From contig CBDCYD010000016.1 of the NCBI GenBank assembly GCA_965224045.1, positions 1 to 64,000 of the forward strand: a DNA stretch of 64,000 bases, in the 5' to 3' direction. The position numbers and the translations under genes were made by a program. The first letter of the stretch is position 1. Each line of letters begins with the position of its first letter. Origin of the DNA: Tectiglobus sp965224045. Lineage in GTDB: Bacteria; Pseudomonadota; Alphaproteobacteria; Rhizobiales; Hyphomicrobiaceae. The notes under the pieces were generated by a model. The model worked only from the letters and a program-made list of their open reading frames with translations. It was not told the DNA's origin and ran no database searches. Shown here piece by piece: positions 25,442 to 33,668 of this stretch.

Positions 25442-26626
25442 TCAAGTTGGCTTCAGTTGATCCAACAAGTCCGCCCACGCTTGCATCAGCTCTACCCGCT
25501 GCGGCCAGTACGTTGCTCGATTGTATGTTCGCCGAATGGCATTCCGGTCCTGGTGGGCTAGCACGGCTTCAATGACGTCAGGATCGTAGCCACTGGTATT
25601 GAGGACTGAACTGGCCGTGACGCGGAAACCATGAGCTGTCACTTCATGCTTCTGGTAGCCCATGCGGCGCAGGGCTGAATTGAAGGCATTCTCAGACAGC
25701 GGTCGGTGCTGGGAGCGAACTGACGGAAACACCAGCTCACCACCTTCAGACAGCGGCCAAATATCTTCAATGATGGCAAGGGCTTGCCGCGACAGCGGCA
25801 CATCATGGGGCGCACGCATCTTCATGCGCTCGGCTGGAATGCTCCAGACCTTCTTATTAAGATCAAATTCACTGCGCACAGCGCCACGCACTTCACCAGG
25901 TCGGACACACGTCAACATCAAGAACTGCAAACCAGCTCTGATGGTTGGCCACCCATCATAGTCAGCAATGTTCTGCAGTAGCGTGCCGAGTTCCTTTTCG
26001 TCCGTTATAGCTGCCCGGCCCTCGACCTTGGGTGGCAGCAGCGCACCATGCAGAGGCATGGTGGGGTCATCTTTGGCCCGCAGGGTGACGATAGCGAGTT
26101 TGAACACACTGCTGATGGTTCCTCGCAGACGCCGGGCAGTCTCGCGGCGACCACTCTGCTCGATCCGCTGCAACAGGGTGAGGACTTCAGCGGCGGTGAT
26201 CTCCTGGATGGGTCGGTCAGCGAGTGGTTCAGCCAGCTTTTTCAGAAGCCAAGTAGTCTTCTTGATTGTTGCAGGTGCGGTGCCCTTCTGCTCCTGTCGA
26301 TCCAGATACTCATCAGCTAGCTTGCCAAAGGTCTCCTCTTGCTTGGCAATAATGTCGAGCTGGTCTTGTTTCTTCTTGGCATTGGGATCAATGCCGTCAA
26401 GCAGCAGTTTCTTGGCGTCATGTCGCTTCTGCCGAGCCTCAGCGATGGTCACGAGGGGATAAGGGCCAAAGGAGAGGACGTTTTCTTTGCCAGCGTACCG
26501 GTAGCGGAGCTGCCAGAGCTTGGAGCCAGTGGGTTGGACCAACAGGTGCAATCCCCCGCCGTCACTCATCCGGTAGGGTTTTTCCCTTGGCTTGGCCTTG
26601 CGGACTGCGAATTCCGACAACTGCAT
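25442..26626 (-). CDS. int: P4-type tyrosine integrase
   Basis: The 394-residue protein has an N-terminal arm-DNA-binding domain (DUF4102 type, residues 1-90), a core-binding domain and a C-terminal catalytic domain. Catalytic residues read Arg242 (VRPGE), His332 and Arg335 (HGFR), His358 and Tyr368 (YNRA). It catalyses site-specific recombination between the tRNA attB and the element. It lies 164 bases from the tRNA-Phe and transcribes away from it, as in P4-type islands. TTACCCACA copies flank its start. Confidence 0.95.
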   Translation of the reverse strand: MQLSEFAVRKAKPREKPYRMSDGGGLHLLVQPTGSKLWQLRYRYAGKENVLSFGPYPLVTIAEARQKRHDAKKLLLDGIDPNAKKKQDQLDIIAKQEETFGKLADEYLDRQEQKGTAPATIKKTTWLLKKLAEPLADRPIQEITAAEVLTLLQRIEQSGRRETARRLRGTISSVFKLAIVTLRAKDDPTMPLHGALLPPKVEGRAAITDEKELGTLLQNIADYDGWPTIRAGLQFLMLTCVRPGEVRGAVRSEFDLNKKVWSIPAERMKMRAPHDVPLSRQALAIIEDIWPLSEGGELVFPSVRSQHRPLSENAFNSALRRMGYQKHEVTAHGFRVTASSVLNTSGYDPDVIEAVLAHQDRNAIRRTYNRATYWPQRVELMQAWADLLDQLKPT

Positions 26627-26684
26627 TGTGGGTAACGCCGGTGTGTGTAATCGCTGTTACCCACATCTTTAACCATTACCCACA
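26627..26684. promoter_or_regulatory. three TTACCCACA motifs at the integrase end
   Basis: TGTGGGTAAC (26627-26636) is an inverted copy; GTTACCCACA (26656-26665) and ATTACCCACA (26675-26684) are direct copies. The first abuts the integrase start, so binding could also repress integrase. With 6783-6792 at the other end, they look like arm-type sites. Inference from recurrence. Confidence 0.6.
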
Positions 26685-26763
26685 GTGAAACAAGGAAAAT
26701 CTATGAGGCGCTATGAGCATCTGAAAGTGATTAATATGCTGAAATTAATGATGTTTTGAGGTG

Positions 26764-26811
26764 TTATGTTCAGACATGAGTAGAAGTTCTGGTGCCCAGG
26801 GGCGGAATCGA
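26764..26811. repeat. right end repeat of the integrative element (att), including tRNA 3' end
   Basis: Forty-eight bases matching 6671-6717. The right 22 bases are the 3' end of the tRNA-Phe; the rest extends into the element. This copy is intact, so the tRNA remains functional after insertion. Confidence 0.85.
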
Positions 26812-26865
26812 ACCACCGACACTGCGATTTTCAGTCGCATGCTCTACCAACTGAGCTACCTGGGC
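26790..26865 (-). tRNA. tRNA-Phe (GAA)
   Basis: A 76-nt tRNA on the minus strand with encoded CCA. The acceptor stem is GCCCAGG with CCTGGGC, the anticodon loop reads CTGAAAA with GAA, and the T-arm is GGTTCGATTCC. Its 3' end is the integration target of the island at left, and the intact sequence shows the insertion restored it. It precedes yacG by about 220 bases. Confidence 0.97.
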
Positions 26866-27087
26866 AAAGGCTGCGCGGGAGGCAAATCCGCGTGCAGACA
26901 AGGCGCTGTGTATAGTCCGCCAAACCGGTTGATGCAAGGGGAAATGGTGGCCCGTCGCGGGGGCTCGCGAAATGTACATCCGGTCGCAGTCAGGGCGCCT
27001 CTCGGCTGCCCGAATTGCGACAGCGCGTACCACTTCTGAGACAAGGTGTGCGGTCGAATGTTTCACGTTCGCCGTTGCGGTCGATGG

Positions 27088-27363
27088 TCAATCTTCCGTT
27101 CGTGACAGCCTGGCTCGGCCCTCACTGGCGGTGCGACCTTGACGGTCTGCTGAGGCATCGTCGCCATCTTCATCGGCATCGGCGTTCCCTCCCGGAATGG
27201 CGTACGTACCGCTCAGCCAGCGCGAAAGATCCACATCCTTGCATCGGCCGGAGCAGAACGGTCGATACTGGGCCACAGCCGCCTTGCCGCAATTGGGACA
27301 GCGTGGTGTACCGGTTTGCGGGCCGGTGTTGTCGTTGTCGGCGCACCAAGTAATCGTTCTCAC
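27088..27363 (-). CDS. yacG: DNA gyrase inhibitor YacG
   Basis: The 91-residue protein has the YacG zinc motif CPNCG and CSGRCKDVDLSRWL. YacG binds gyrase B and limits supercoiling. The GTG at 27363 overlaps the Maf stop by four bases (GTGA), a sign of coupled translation. The acidic C-terminal tail is longer than in the E. coli protein but common in alphaproteobacteria. Confidence 0.9.
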   Translation of the reverse strand: MRTITWCADNDNTGPQTGTPRCPNCGKAAVAQYRPFCSGRCKDVDLSRWLSGTYAIPGGNADADEDGDDASADRQGRTASEGRARLSRTED

Positions 27364-28106
27364 CCCGGTTCGACGTCGCCGGCGTTGAGCCAGCCATAGT
27401 GGATCGGCAACCCTTCGCCAACCAGCAGACCGGCCACTTCGGTCAACGGAAGGCCGACAACATTGGTGTACGAACCGATGAGCTTTTGCACGAAGCAGCC
27501 GGCAATTCCCTGGATAGCGTAACCTCCTGCCTTGCCGCGCCATTCGCGCGATGCAATGTAGGCTTCAATATCTTCGCGGGAAAGACGGCGAAACCGCACC
27601 CGGGTTTCGACCATGCGCGTGCGAATACGGTCGTCAGGTGTAATCAGACATACGCCGGTCAAGACCCGGTGGGCACGCCCCGAGAGGAGTTCGAGCGAGG
27701 CGACGGCCTCCTCGAGAACCGTGGGTTTGCCAAGGACGCGACGGCCGACTGCGACGACGGTATCCGCAGACAGCACATAGCCATCGGCAAGGTCCGTATC
27801 ATCGGCGATCTGGTCGCGGGCAGCTTCAGCCTTAGCGCGCGCGAGGCGATTTGCCAATGTGCGCGGCATCTCCCCGCGTTTGGGCGTTTCGTCTATCGAA
27901 GCGGGTCTTAGCGCGTTCGGCTCGACGCCAATTTGGCCGAGCAGGGTCAATCGCCGCGGCGAACCACTGGCGAGAACTAATGGGGGGTGCTTGTCCGATG
28001 CGGTGCGGTGGCCGAAGCCACGGGCGCGCTGGCGTCTCAGAGTTTCGCGGCGTGGCGCATCAGTTCTACTTAAACCGGTAAGTAATGCGGCCTTTGGTAA
28101 GGTCAT
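27360..28106 (-). CDS. maf: Maf-family nucleotide pyrophosphatase
   Basis: The 248-residue frame contains the Maf core: LASGSPRR, DET, SADTVV and YAIQG. Maf hydrolyses non-canonical NTPs (dTTP/UTP type) and affects septum formation. The N-terminal 35 residues before LVLASGSP are extra; the first ATG at 28106 lies inside infA, and no better start was found, so the true start may lie downstream at a non-ATG codon. Confidence 0.9.
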   Translation of the reverse strand: MTLPKAALLTGLSRTDAPRRETLRRQRARGFGHRTASDKHPPLVLASGSPRRLTLLGQIGVEPNALRPASIDETPKRGEMPRTLANRLARAKAEAARDQIADDTDLADGYVLSADTVVAVGRRVLGKPTVLEEAVASLELLSGRAHRVLTGVCLITPDDRIRTRMVETRVRFRRLSREDIEAYIASREWRGKAGGYAIQGIAGCFVQKLIGSYTNVVGLPLTEVAGLLVGEGLPIHYGWLNAGDVEPG

Positions 28107-28284
28107 AGGGCGTCATCTCGACTTGTACTTTGTCGCCAGCCAGCACACGAATACGGTTCTTGCGCATGCGCCCGGCCGTGTGGGCGATGATCTCGTGCCC
28201 GTTTTCCAGTTTTACGCGAAACGTTGCGTTTGGTAGCAGCTCGGTGACTACCCCTGGGAACTCAAGTAGTTCCTCTTTCGCCAT
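28066..28284 (-). CDS. infA: translation initiation factor IF-1
   Basis: The 72-residue OB-fold protein reads MAKEELLEFPGVVTELLPNA, ending in KGRITYRFK as in IF-1. It binds the ribosomal A site with IF-2 and IF-3 at initiation. The ATG at 28284 has GAGAGGA upstream. Neighbours yacG and maf are the usual alphaproteobacterial setting. Confidence 0.97.
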   Translation of the reverse strand: MAKEELLEFPGVVTELLPNATFRVKLENGHEIIAHTAGRMRKNRIRVLAGDKVQVEMTPYDLTKGRITYRFK

Positions 28285-28511
28285 GAGTCCTCTCTTGTCC
28301 AGTCCATTCGTCGGGATTGGTGGTGAAGTGGCGCGGAGAATGCGCTCGGAATGCTCCGAAAGCAAGTCTCTGACACCGAAAAGCGCGGAATTTGCTATTA
28401 TAACCCAGCAGCGAGGGTGGCCGGCTCGTCGTTTGCGCCAGGAGCGCCGGACGTAGATGTGGGTTGCCCTAGCCGGGTGCGCAAGAGCGGATGTTCAGCA
28501 GGAGGCCGGAT

Positions 28512-29213
28512 GTGTCTGATCGGGAAAAGTTGGCCGAGGCCATGGCGCAAACAGAGCTCTTTCGCGATCTCGACGCGGAAACGCGGACGTTGATTGCAAA
28601 GGAGATGCGCCCCGTTACGTTTTCATCGGGACAAACAATCTTCACGCGTGGGGATATTGGGCGCGAGCTCTACTTCATTGTGGAGGGTCGTGTCAGATTG
28701 TCGATTCTTTCGGTCGAAGGCCGCGAACTGGCATTTGCGCACGCCGGGTCCGGGTCGATTTTCGGTGAGATTGCGATGATCGACGGCAAAGCGCGCACCG
28801 CAGATGCGACCGCGGTCAATAAGACCACTGCCATGTCACTCGGCCAGGCGGCGCTGGAGCGCTTGTTGGAAGTCTCGCCGCAGTTTGCGATGTCGCTACT
28901 GCGTTTCATTTGTGCACGTTTGCGCGAGGCGGACTTACAACTCGAGGGCGTGGCGCTGCATCGGATCGAGGTGCGGCTTGCGCGATACCTGCTAGGATTG
29001 TGCGATCAAAAGTCGGGAGGAGACCGGGACGTCGACAGCGTGACCGTCTCGCTTGGCATGTCACAGGGAGAACTGGCGCTGTTGCTTGGGGCCAGCCGGC
29101 CCAAGGTCAACGCTGCCTTGATGATGCTGGAGGATCAGGGAGCGGTGACCCGGTCCGGAGACCAGATCGCGTGTCAGGTCCAAGAGCTCTGTGAACTCGC
29201 AGAGATGGAATAG
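28512..29213 (+). CDS. Crp/Fnr-family transcriptional regulator
   Basis: The 233-residue protein has an N-terminal cyclic-nucleotide-binding domain (phosphate-binding segment FGEIAMIDGKARTADATA) and a C-terminal winged helix with recognition segment MSQGELALLLGASRPKVNAAL. The GTG at 28512 is preferred because AGGAGG stands six bases upstream; a far ATG at 28491 lacks one. The adenylate cyclase gene follows 14 bases downstream, so the pair may form a cAMP signalling unit. No FNR-type cysteines seen. Confidence 0.9.
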   Translation: MSDREKLAEAMAQTELFRDLDAETRTLIAKEMRPVTFSSGQTIFTRGDIGRELYFIVEGRVRLSILSVEGRELAFAHAGSGSIFGEIAMIDGKARTADATAVNKTTAMSLGQAALERLLEVSPQFAMSLLRFICARLREADLQLEGVALHRIEVRLARYLLGLCDQKSGGDRDVDSVTVSLGMSQGELALLLGASRPKVNAALMMLEDQGAVTRSGDQIACQVQELCELAEME

Positions 29214-29227
29214 ACGGGTCATTTCAC

Positions 29228-30541
29228 GTGCAGCCGGATCCACACAGCAATGAGCCGCCGGAAAACGTGACTTGGTGGCGTGGCCCGCTCAACCGGTTCA
29301 GATCCTCGAAGATCTTCACGGCGACGGTCCGCATTGTCGGTCGGGCGCTGGAACTCGGCACGAGCGGCTATGACAGCGAAACGCGCCAGCGATTGAAGAT
29401 CCTCAACGCGATCGCCTACCTCATCATCTTTACCACTGCAGGGTATGCGATTCAGCACACGCTGCTCGATTACGAAAAATTTGCGCCGGTGATTTGGCTC
29501 AACGTCGCGTTGATGGTGGTTGCGGCCGCCATTCCGCTGATGCACAGAATTAGCGATATTGCCGGCGGGTTGCTGATCGTGATTACGGAATGGGTCGCCC
29601 TGCTCCTGTTCACGATGTACATGGGGCGGCCATCCGGGATCCACCTGCAGTATTTCATCGGAGCGGCTGCGCCTTTCGTCGTGTTCGGGCTCGGTCGCAT
29701 CCGGCTGGTGCTGCTAACCGTTGTAAGCGGCGTCGTGCTCCACCTATATGCCTGGTTCAACTTCTCGCGTCGCAGCGCAATGATCGACGCCGGCCACGAT
29801 ATTCTTGATCCACTTTATACTCAAGCAGCCATCACAACGGCAGCGCTCATCGCTGCATCGGTTTGGTACGCTTTCAGCCTGGCGGAAGGCGCAAAGGCGG
29901 AGACGGAGGCGCTGCTCAGAAACATTCTTCCGGGAAGCATCGCGGAGCGTTTGAAGGCGAAGCCCGACGAGGTGATCGCAGACAGCTACAGCAACGTGAC
30001 GGTGATGTTTGCAGACGTTTCGGGCTTTGTTGCGCTGTCGCGCAAGCTTGGCCCGCAAAGAGTTGTGGCGCTGTTGAACACCATTGTTCGGCGGTTTGAC
30101 GGTCTGGCCGCGAAGCATGGCGTTGAGAAGATCAAGACGATCGGGGATGCCTACATGGCTGCGGCAGGCGTGCCGGAACGGCGGCAGGATCACGCACAGC
30201 GCATCGTCGCCATGGCCGATGACATGCTCGATGTGGTGGCGGATGTTCGCAGAGAACAGGCGATCGAACTCCACGTGCGCATAGGATTGGCATCCGGCCC
30301 TGTGATGGCCGGTGTGATCGGAACCCGGAAGTTCAGTTACGACATCTGGGGCGACACCGTAAATCTGGCGTCGCGCATGGAAGGGGCAAGTGAGCGCGGG
30401 CGCATCCTGATCAGCGGTGAAACCAAAGCATTGCTAGGCGACGACTATGCCTTTGAGGAGCGCGATCCGATCGACATTAAGGGCGTCGGTGCAATGCAAA
30501 CCTGGTTCGTGACGCCCAAGCAGAAGGCGCGCTCACACTGA
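29228..30541 (+). CDS. membrane-bound class III adenylate/guanylate cyclase
   Basis: The 437-residue protein starts at GTG 29228. Six hydrophobic segments span about residues 60-210, followed by a class III cyclase domain (about 250-430). The metal Asp sits in FADVSGF, and the substrate region reads KTIGDAYMAAAG and DTVNLASRMEG. It makes cyclic nucleotide from NTP at the inner membrane. Located next to the Crp-type regulator, it may supply its ligand. It overlaps the convergent phosphatase gene by nine bases. Confidence 0.9.
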   Translation: MQPDPHSNEPPENVTWWRGPLNRFRSSKIFTATVRIVGRALELGTSGYDSETRQRLKILNAIAYLIIFTTAGYAIQHTLLDYEKFAPVIWLNVALMVVAAAIPLMHRISDIAGGLLIVITEWVALLLFTMYMGRPSGIHLQYFIGAAAPFVVFGLGRIRLVLLTVVSGVVLHLYAWFNFSRRSAMIDAGHDILDPLYTQAAITTAALIAASVWYAFSLAEGAKAETEALLRNILPGSIAERLKAKPDEVIADSYSNVTVMFADVSGFVALSRKLGPQRVVALLNTIVRRFDGLAAKHGVEKIKTIGDAYMAAAGVPERRQDHAQRIVAMADDMLDVVADVRREQAIELHVRIGLASGPVMAGVIGTRKFSYDIWGDTVNLASRMEGASERGRILISGETKALLGDDYAFEERDPIDIKGVGAMQTWFVTPKQKARSH

Positions 30542-30991
30542 CGGACTTCCCGACAGGCCGAAGCGCTGCTTGATGCGCATGAACAATGCATCACGCACAG
30601 CCCGATAGCTGTCGAGGATTTGTTCGCGATTGCCGCCTTCGGTGACGATGGAGGCATCGAAGGTCGGCCAGTATTCGACATCGACGGCCATGGTGCGCGT
30701 CAGCTCCAGCGCCTGGTGATGGGCTTCTGGCGATAGCGAGATGATCAGATCAAATGTCGTGTCGTAGAGGTCGGTGATCGTGTGTGGCTGGTGCCGAGAC
30801 AGATCAATTCCGATTTCTTCCATGACCGTTGCAACAAACGGGTCTGGCTCGCCTTCACGCACGCCGGCGGACTCGACGTACACACGTCGGCCCGCCAGAT
30901 GACGAAAAATGGCTGCTGCCATAGGTGAGCGCACGGCATTCAACGTGCAGGCAAACAACACTGCACCCGGCGGGTCGGCTGCACCCGACAC
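30533..30991 (-). CDS. low-molecular-weight protein-tyrosine-phosphatase/arsenate-reductase-like protein
   Basis: The 152-residue protein has the active-site loop CTLNAVRS (Cys15-X5-Arg21) and a late D-P-like segment (YWPTFDAS). This is the LMW phosphatase fold shared with ArsC. Its position next to UPF0262 and hisD is usual in alphaproteobacteria. Substrate (phosphotyrosine or arsenate) is unknown. It lies five bases after UPF0262. Confidence 0.85.
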   Translation of the reverse strand: MSGAADPPGAVLFACTLNAVRSPMAAAIFRHLAGRRVYVESAGVREGEPDPFVATVMEEIGIDLSRHQPHTITDLYDTTFDLIISLSPEAHHQALELTRTMAVDVEYWPTFDASIVTEGGNREQILDSYRAVRDALFMRIKQRFGLSGSPSV

Positions 30992-30995
30992 GCCG

Positions 30996-31496
30996 TTAGC
31001 CCTTCCAATGCAGCGAGCAGATCAGCGTGAACAGTCGTCTGGCTGTGTCGTGGTCCACCTCGATTTTGCCATTCAAACGTTGCGCGAGGATCCGGCTACC
31101 TTCATCGTGCAGGCCACGCCGGCCCATATCAATGGCTTGAATGCGAGACGGAGGGGCCGACTTGATGGCTTCGTAGTAGCTGTCGCAAACAATGAAATAA
31201 TCGCGGATAATTCGTTTGAGCGGTGAAAAGGAGAGAACATGGGCGATTAGCGGTTCTCCCGCCTCATCATGAATGTTGAAGACGAGGCGGTCGTTCAGCG
31301 TTCCAAGAATTAACCGGTAGGGACCATCTTCACGACCATCGAGTGCGAAGGTATTGCCATCGAGCAGATCGTAAATGGCAACCTGGCGCTCATGATCAAC
31401 GTTGGGATTGGCGCTGCGAGCGATCGAACCCGGATCGAGCGTGATTTCGATCAGCCGGTTGCGATCACTGGTGTGGCGATCCGCAGATGAGGTCAT
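30996..31496 (-). CDS. UPF0262 family protein
   Basis: A 166-residue protein of the alphaproteobacterial UPF0262 family (segments RNRLIEITLDPGSIARS and YDLLDGN). Function unknown. Its start overlaps the hisD stop by four bases, so they are co-translated. Its presence supports the alphaproteobacterial assignment. Confidence 0.85.
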   Translation of the reverse strand: MTSSADRHTSDRNRLIEITLDPGSIARSANPNVDHERQVAIYDLLDGNTFALDGREDGPYRLILGTLNDRLVFNIHDEAGEPLIAHVLSFSPLKRIIRDYFIVCDSYYEAIKSAPPSRIQAIDMGRRGLHDEGSRILAQRLNGKIEVDHDTARRLFTLICSLHWKG

Positions 31497-32815
31497 TGCC
31501 GGCGGGCTCCGTCGTCAGTGGGGGAACCCCTGAGGCGAATCTCGACGGACTGGCGATGTGCATCGAGGCCTTCGCCGCTTGCCAGTGCCATGGCCGGCGG
31601 ACCGAGGGTGGCGAGCGCTGCCGGTGTCAGCCTCAGTATCGACGTTCGCTTCATGAAATCCAGGACGCCAAGGCCAGATGAAAAACGGGCGCTGCGTGCG
31701 GTGGGAAGAACATGGTTTGACCCGGCGACGTAGTCGCCGATGACCTCGGGCGTGTAGCGGCCAAGGAAGATTGCACCGGCATTGGTGATGCGGGCGGCGA
31801 GTCCGTCGCTGTCGGCGGTTGAGATTTCGAGGTGTTCGGCAGCGATACGATCGGCAAGCGGTGGGGCCTCGTCGAGGGTGCGGACAATGATCGATGCACC
31901 GAAGTCGCGCCAGCTTGCGTTTGCGATTTCACCACGGGGAAGCCGTTCGAGCTGGCTGGAGACGGCTGCTTCGACAGCATCGGCGAAGCCTGGATCGTCA
32001 GTCATGAGGATCGACTGGGCGGCGGTGTCGTGTTCTGCCTGTGCGAGAAGGTCCGCCGCGATCCACTCCGGGTCGTTGTCGGCGTCCGCGATGACCAGGA
32101 CTTCAGAGGGGCCGGCAATGGAGTCGATCCCGACCGTGCCGAATACCTGTCGCTTGGCTGCGGCGACGTAGGCGTTCCCAGGTCCGACGATCTTGGCGAC
32201 AGGCGAAATGGTTTGGGTTCCATACGCCAATGCGGCCACCGCCTGCGCGCCGCCGATGCGGTACACTTCATCTATGCCGGCAATCCGGCTTGCAGCGAGG
32301 ACCAAGTCGTTTAACGCGCCATCCGGTGCCGGGACGACCATCACGATGCGCCCGACACCGGCGACCTTTGCCGGGACAGCATTCATGAGGACCGAACTCG
32401 GGTAACTTGCAAGCCCGCCCGGTACATAGAGGCCGACCGACTGAACAGGTGTCCAGCGATGACCTAATTCGGCGCCGACGGCATCGACGTAACTGTCGTC
32501 GGACGGGCGCTGGCGTTCGTGGTGGGCTAGAATTCGTGCGTGGGCAAAGCGCAGCGCTGCCAGCGTTTCTGGGTCGCAGCGGTGCTCTGCGGCCTCGATG
32601 TCGCGTGTCGAAACGGCCAGCGTTTCGGGCGTCAGCGAGACGCGATCGAAACGCTCGGTGAGTTCCACAAGCGCTGTATCGCCGCGGTCTGCAACGTCTG
32701 CGAGGATGTCGTGCACAACCTGGTCTACATCGGCAGAGGTTTCACGCTTGTGGCCAAGAAATGCCGCAAACCGCCGTTCAAAATCTTGGTGTGCCGTTAC
32801 CAGGCGCATGGCCAT
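31493..32815 (-). CDS. hisD: histidinol dehydrogenase
   Basis: The 440-residue enzyme oxidises L-histidinol to histidine in two NAD-dependent steps, the last of histidine biosynthesis. It shows VPGGLASYPSSVLMNAVPAK and ending motifs (GSNHVLPT with zinc and base residues) of HisD. Full length. An alternative in-frame ATG lies two codons later. The upstream gap holds a stop-overlapping hairpin from DUF2948. Confidence 0.95.
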   Translation of the reverse strand: MAMRLVTAHQDFERRFAAFLGHKRETSADVDQVVHDILADVADRGDTALVELTERFDRVSLTPETLAVSTRDIEAAEHRCDPETLAALRFAHARILAHHERQRPSDDSYVDAVGAELGHRWTPVQSVGLYVPGGLASYPSSVLMNAVPAKVAGVGRIVMVVPAPDGALNDLVLAASRIAGIDEVYRIGGAQAVAALAYGTQTISPVAKIVGPGNAYVAAAKRQVFGTVGIDSIAGPSEVLVIADADNDPEWIAADLLAQAEHDTAAQSILMTDDPGFADAVEAAVSSQLERLPRGEIANASWRDFGASIIVRTLDEAPPLADRIAAEHLEISTADSDGLAARITNAGAIFLGRYTPEVIGDYVAGSNHVLPTARSARFSSGLGVLDFMKRTSILRLTPAALATLGPPAMALASGEGLDAHRQSVEIRLRGSPTDDGARRQ

Positions 32816-32899
32816 TTGCTGTTACCCTCAAACCTGCCTGTTGCAGCCCGGATGCAAGCGATCGCACGTGATGAGATGCCTGATCGCCTCTAAAGAATC

Positions 32900-32957
32900 G
32901 AGCAACTTTCTACTTTAGTTCGGAATCGGACCGATTCCGAATTAACGCAGGTTGCTC
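32900..32957. repeat. nested hairpin overlapping the DUF2948 stop, upstream of hisD
   Basis: The core is an 11-bp perfect inverted repeat with a 1-base centre (32919-32941); outer 7-bp arms GAGCAAC/GTTGCTC lie at 32900-32906 and 32951-32957. It overlaps the DUF2948 stop codon by one base. There is no T-run, so it may be a terminator of another kind, an RNA stabiliser or an attenuator before hisD. Confidence 0.6.
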
Positions 32958-33409
32958 TAGTTATCTTCCGGGTGGCTTGGGCGTGATGTCGTCGCCCAGG
33001 CTCCGCCAAGGTCTCGTAACTCAACTTCTATACATTCCACGCTCAGCTGGATCGCTGCCCCACCCGAGAATACCAGAGTGATATGACCGGCCGGATCGTC
33101 GTCGCGCAACTGTTCAAATTGTATCGCAAGCAACGACAGAACCTGATCCTTCGACTTTAGGTCAAGGGCGTGCGTGCGCGCCGCCGTGACCCGCTCGAAG
33201 CGGATGGCGCTCCGGTGTCGGGTCATAGGCCCATTGGCGTGCTCTTCAAGGCGGGCCGTTGACCAATTGAAGCGGTTGAGGAGGGCTGCAAATCGCCTTT
33301 CGCCAGGCAGATAGGCGAGGTCGCCCACCTTCAGTACGGCATCCTGGAGATGGGCCGAGATGACGTGAAGGTCCTCGCTATCAAGCGCAATGAGTTTCAA
33401 ATCCGACAT
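32957..33409 (-). CDS. DUF2948 family protein
   Basis: A 150-residue protein of DUF2948 (segments MSDLKLIALDSEDLHVISAH and YLPGERRFAALLNRFNW). Function unknown. The ATG at 33409 is used; an upstream in-frame extension to 33649 is hydrophobic and unlike the family. It is between murA and hisD, a typical alphaproteobacterial order, with hairpins after murA and after its own stop. Confidence 0.85.
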   Translation of the reverse strand: MSDLKLIALDSEDLHVISAHLQDAVLKVGDLAYLPGERRFAALLNRFNWSTARLEEHANGPMTRHRSAIRFERVTAARTHALDLKSKDQVLSLLAIQFEQLRDDDPAGHITLVFSGGAAIQLSVECIEVELRDLGGAWATTSRPSHPEDN

Positions 33410-33595
33410 CGAGTAAGCCCGCAACTCCAATTGATTGGGCACAGTTAGCGATGCTCGGCCATCCCGGCAAGCCGTGGAGCAGCGCGCCGACCGACAAAAC
33501 CGTCTGGTGTTCCTGTTCTGACATTTGCCACCCAGTACGGCGATGTCGAGAGCAAATGTCAGAACCATAAGGAACATGAGCAAGCCCATGTATCC

Positions 33596-33668
33596 AGTGT
33601 AGCTCTTGCACCTGACGTCTGGTTGAGGACCAGCCGCACGGGGGAGCAAACGTCAGGTGTGCTACACT
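33596..33668. repeat. long imperfect hairpin overlapping the murA stop
   Basis: Arms at 33596-33618 and 33650-33668 pair AGTGTAGC and CACCTGACGT with a small bulge, and the loop contains a second small stem. It includes two bases of the murA TAG. No T-run follows on the minus strand, so it is not a standard terminator; it may process or protect the murA mRNA. Confidence 0.6.

Larger units (their letters stand above)
6671..26811. mobile_element. about 20.1 kb tRNA-Phe integrative element carrying defence and ubiquitin-like genes
   Basis: The span is bounded by near-identical 47/48-nt repeats that include the 3' end of tRNA-Phe. A P4-type tyrosine integrase lies inside the tRNA-proximal end, pointing away from the tRNA. 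TTACCCACA motifs are present near both ends. The cargo (AvcD-like deaminase, AlpA, two TraD/HerA-like ATPases, serine recombinase, ubiquitin-like operon, caspase-like protein) differs from the box and core flanks and is richer in A+T by eye. No relaxase, mating-pair or phage structural gene is recognised, so it looks like a mobilisable or self-excising island. Confidence 0.9.
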
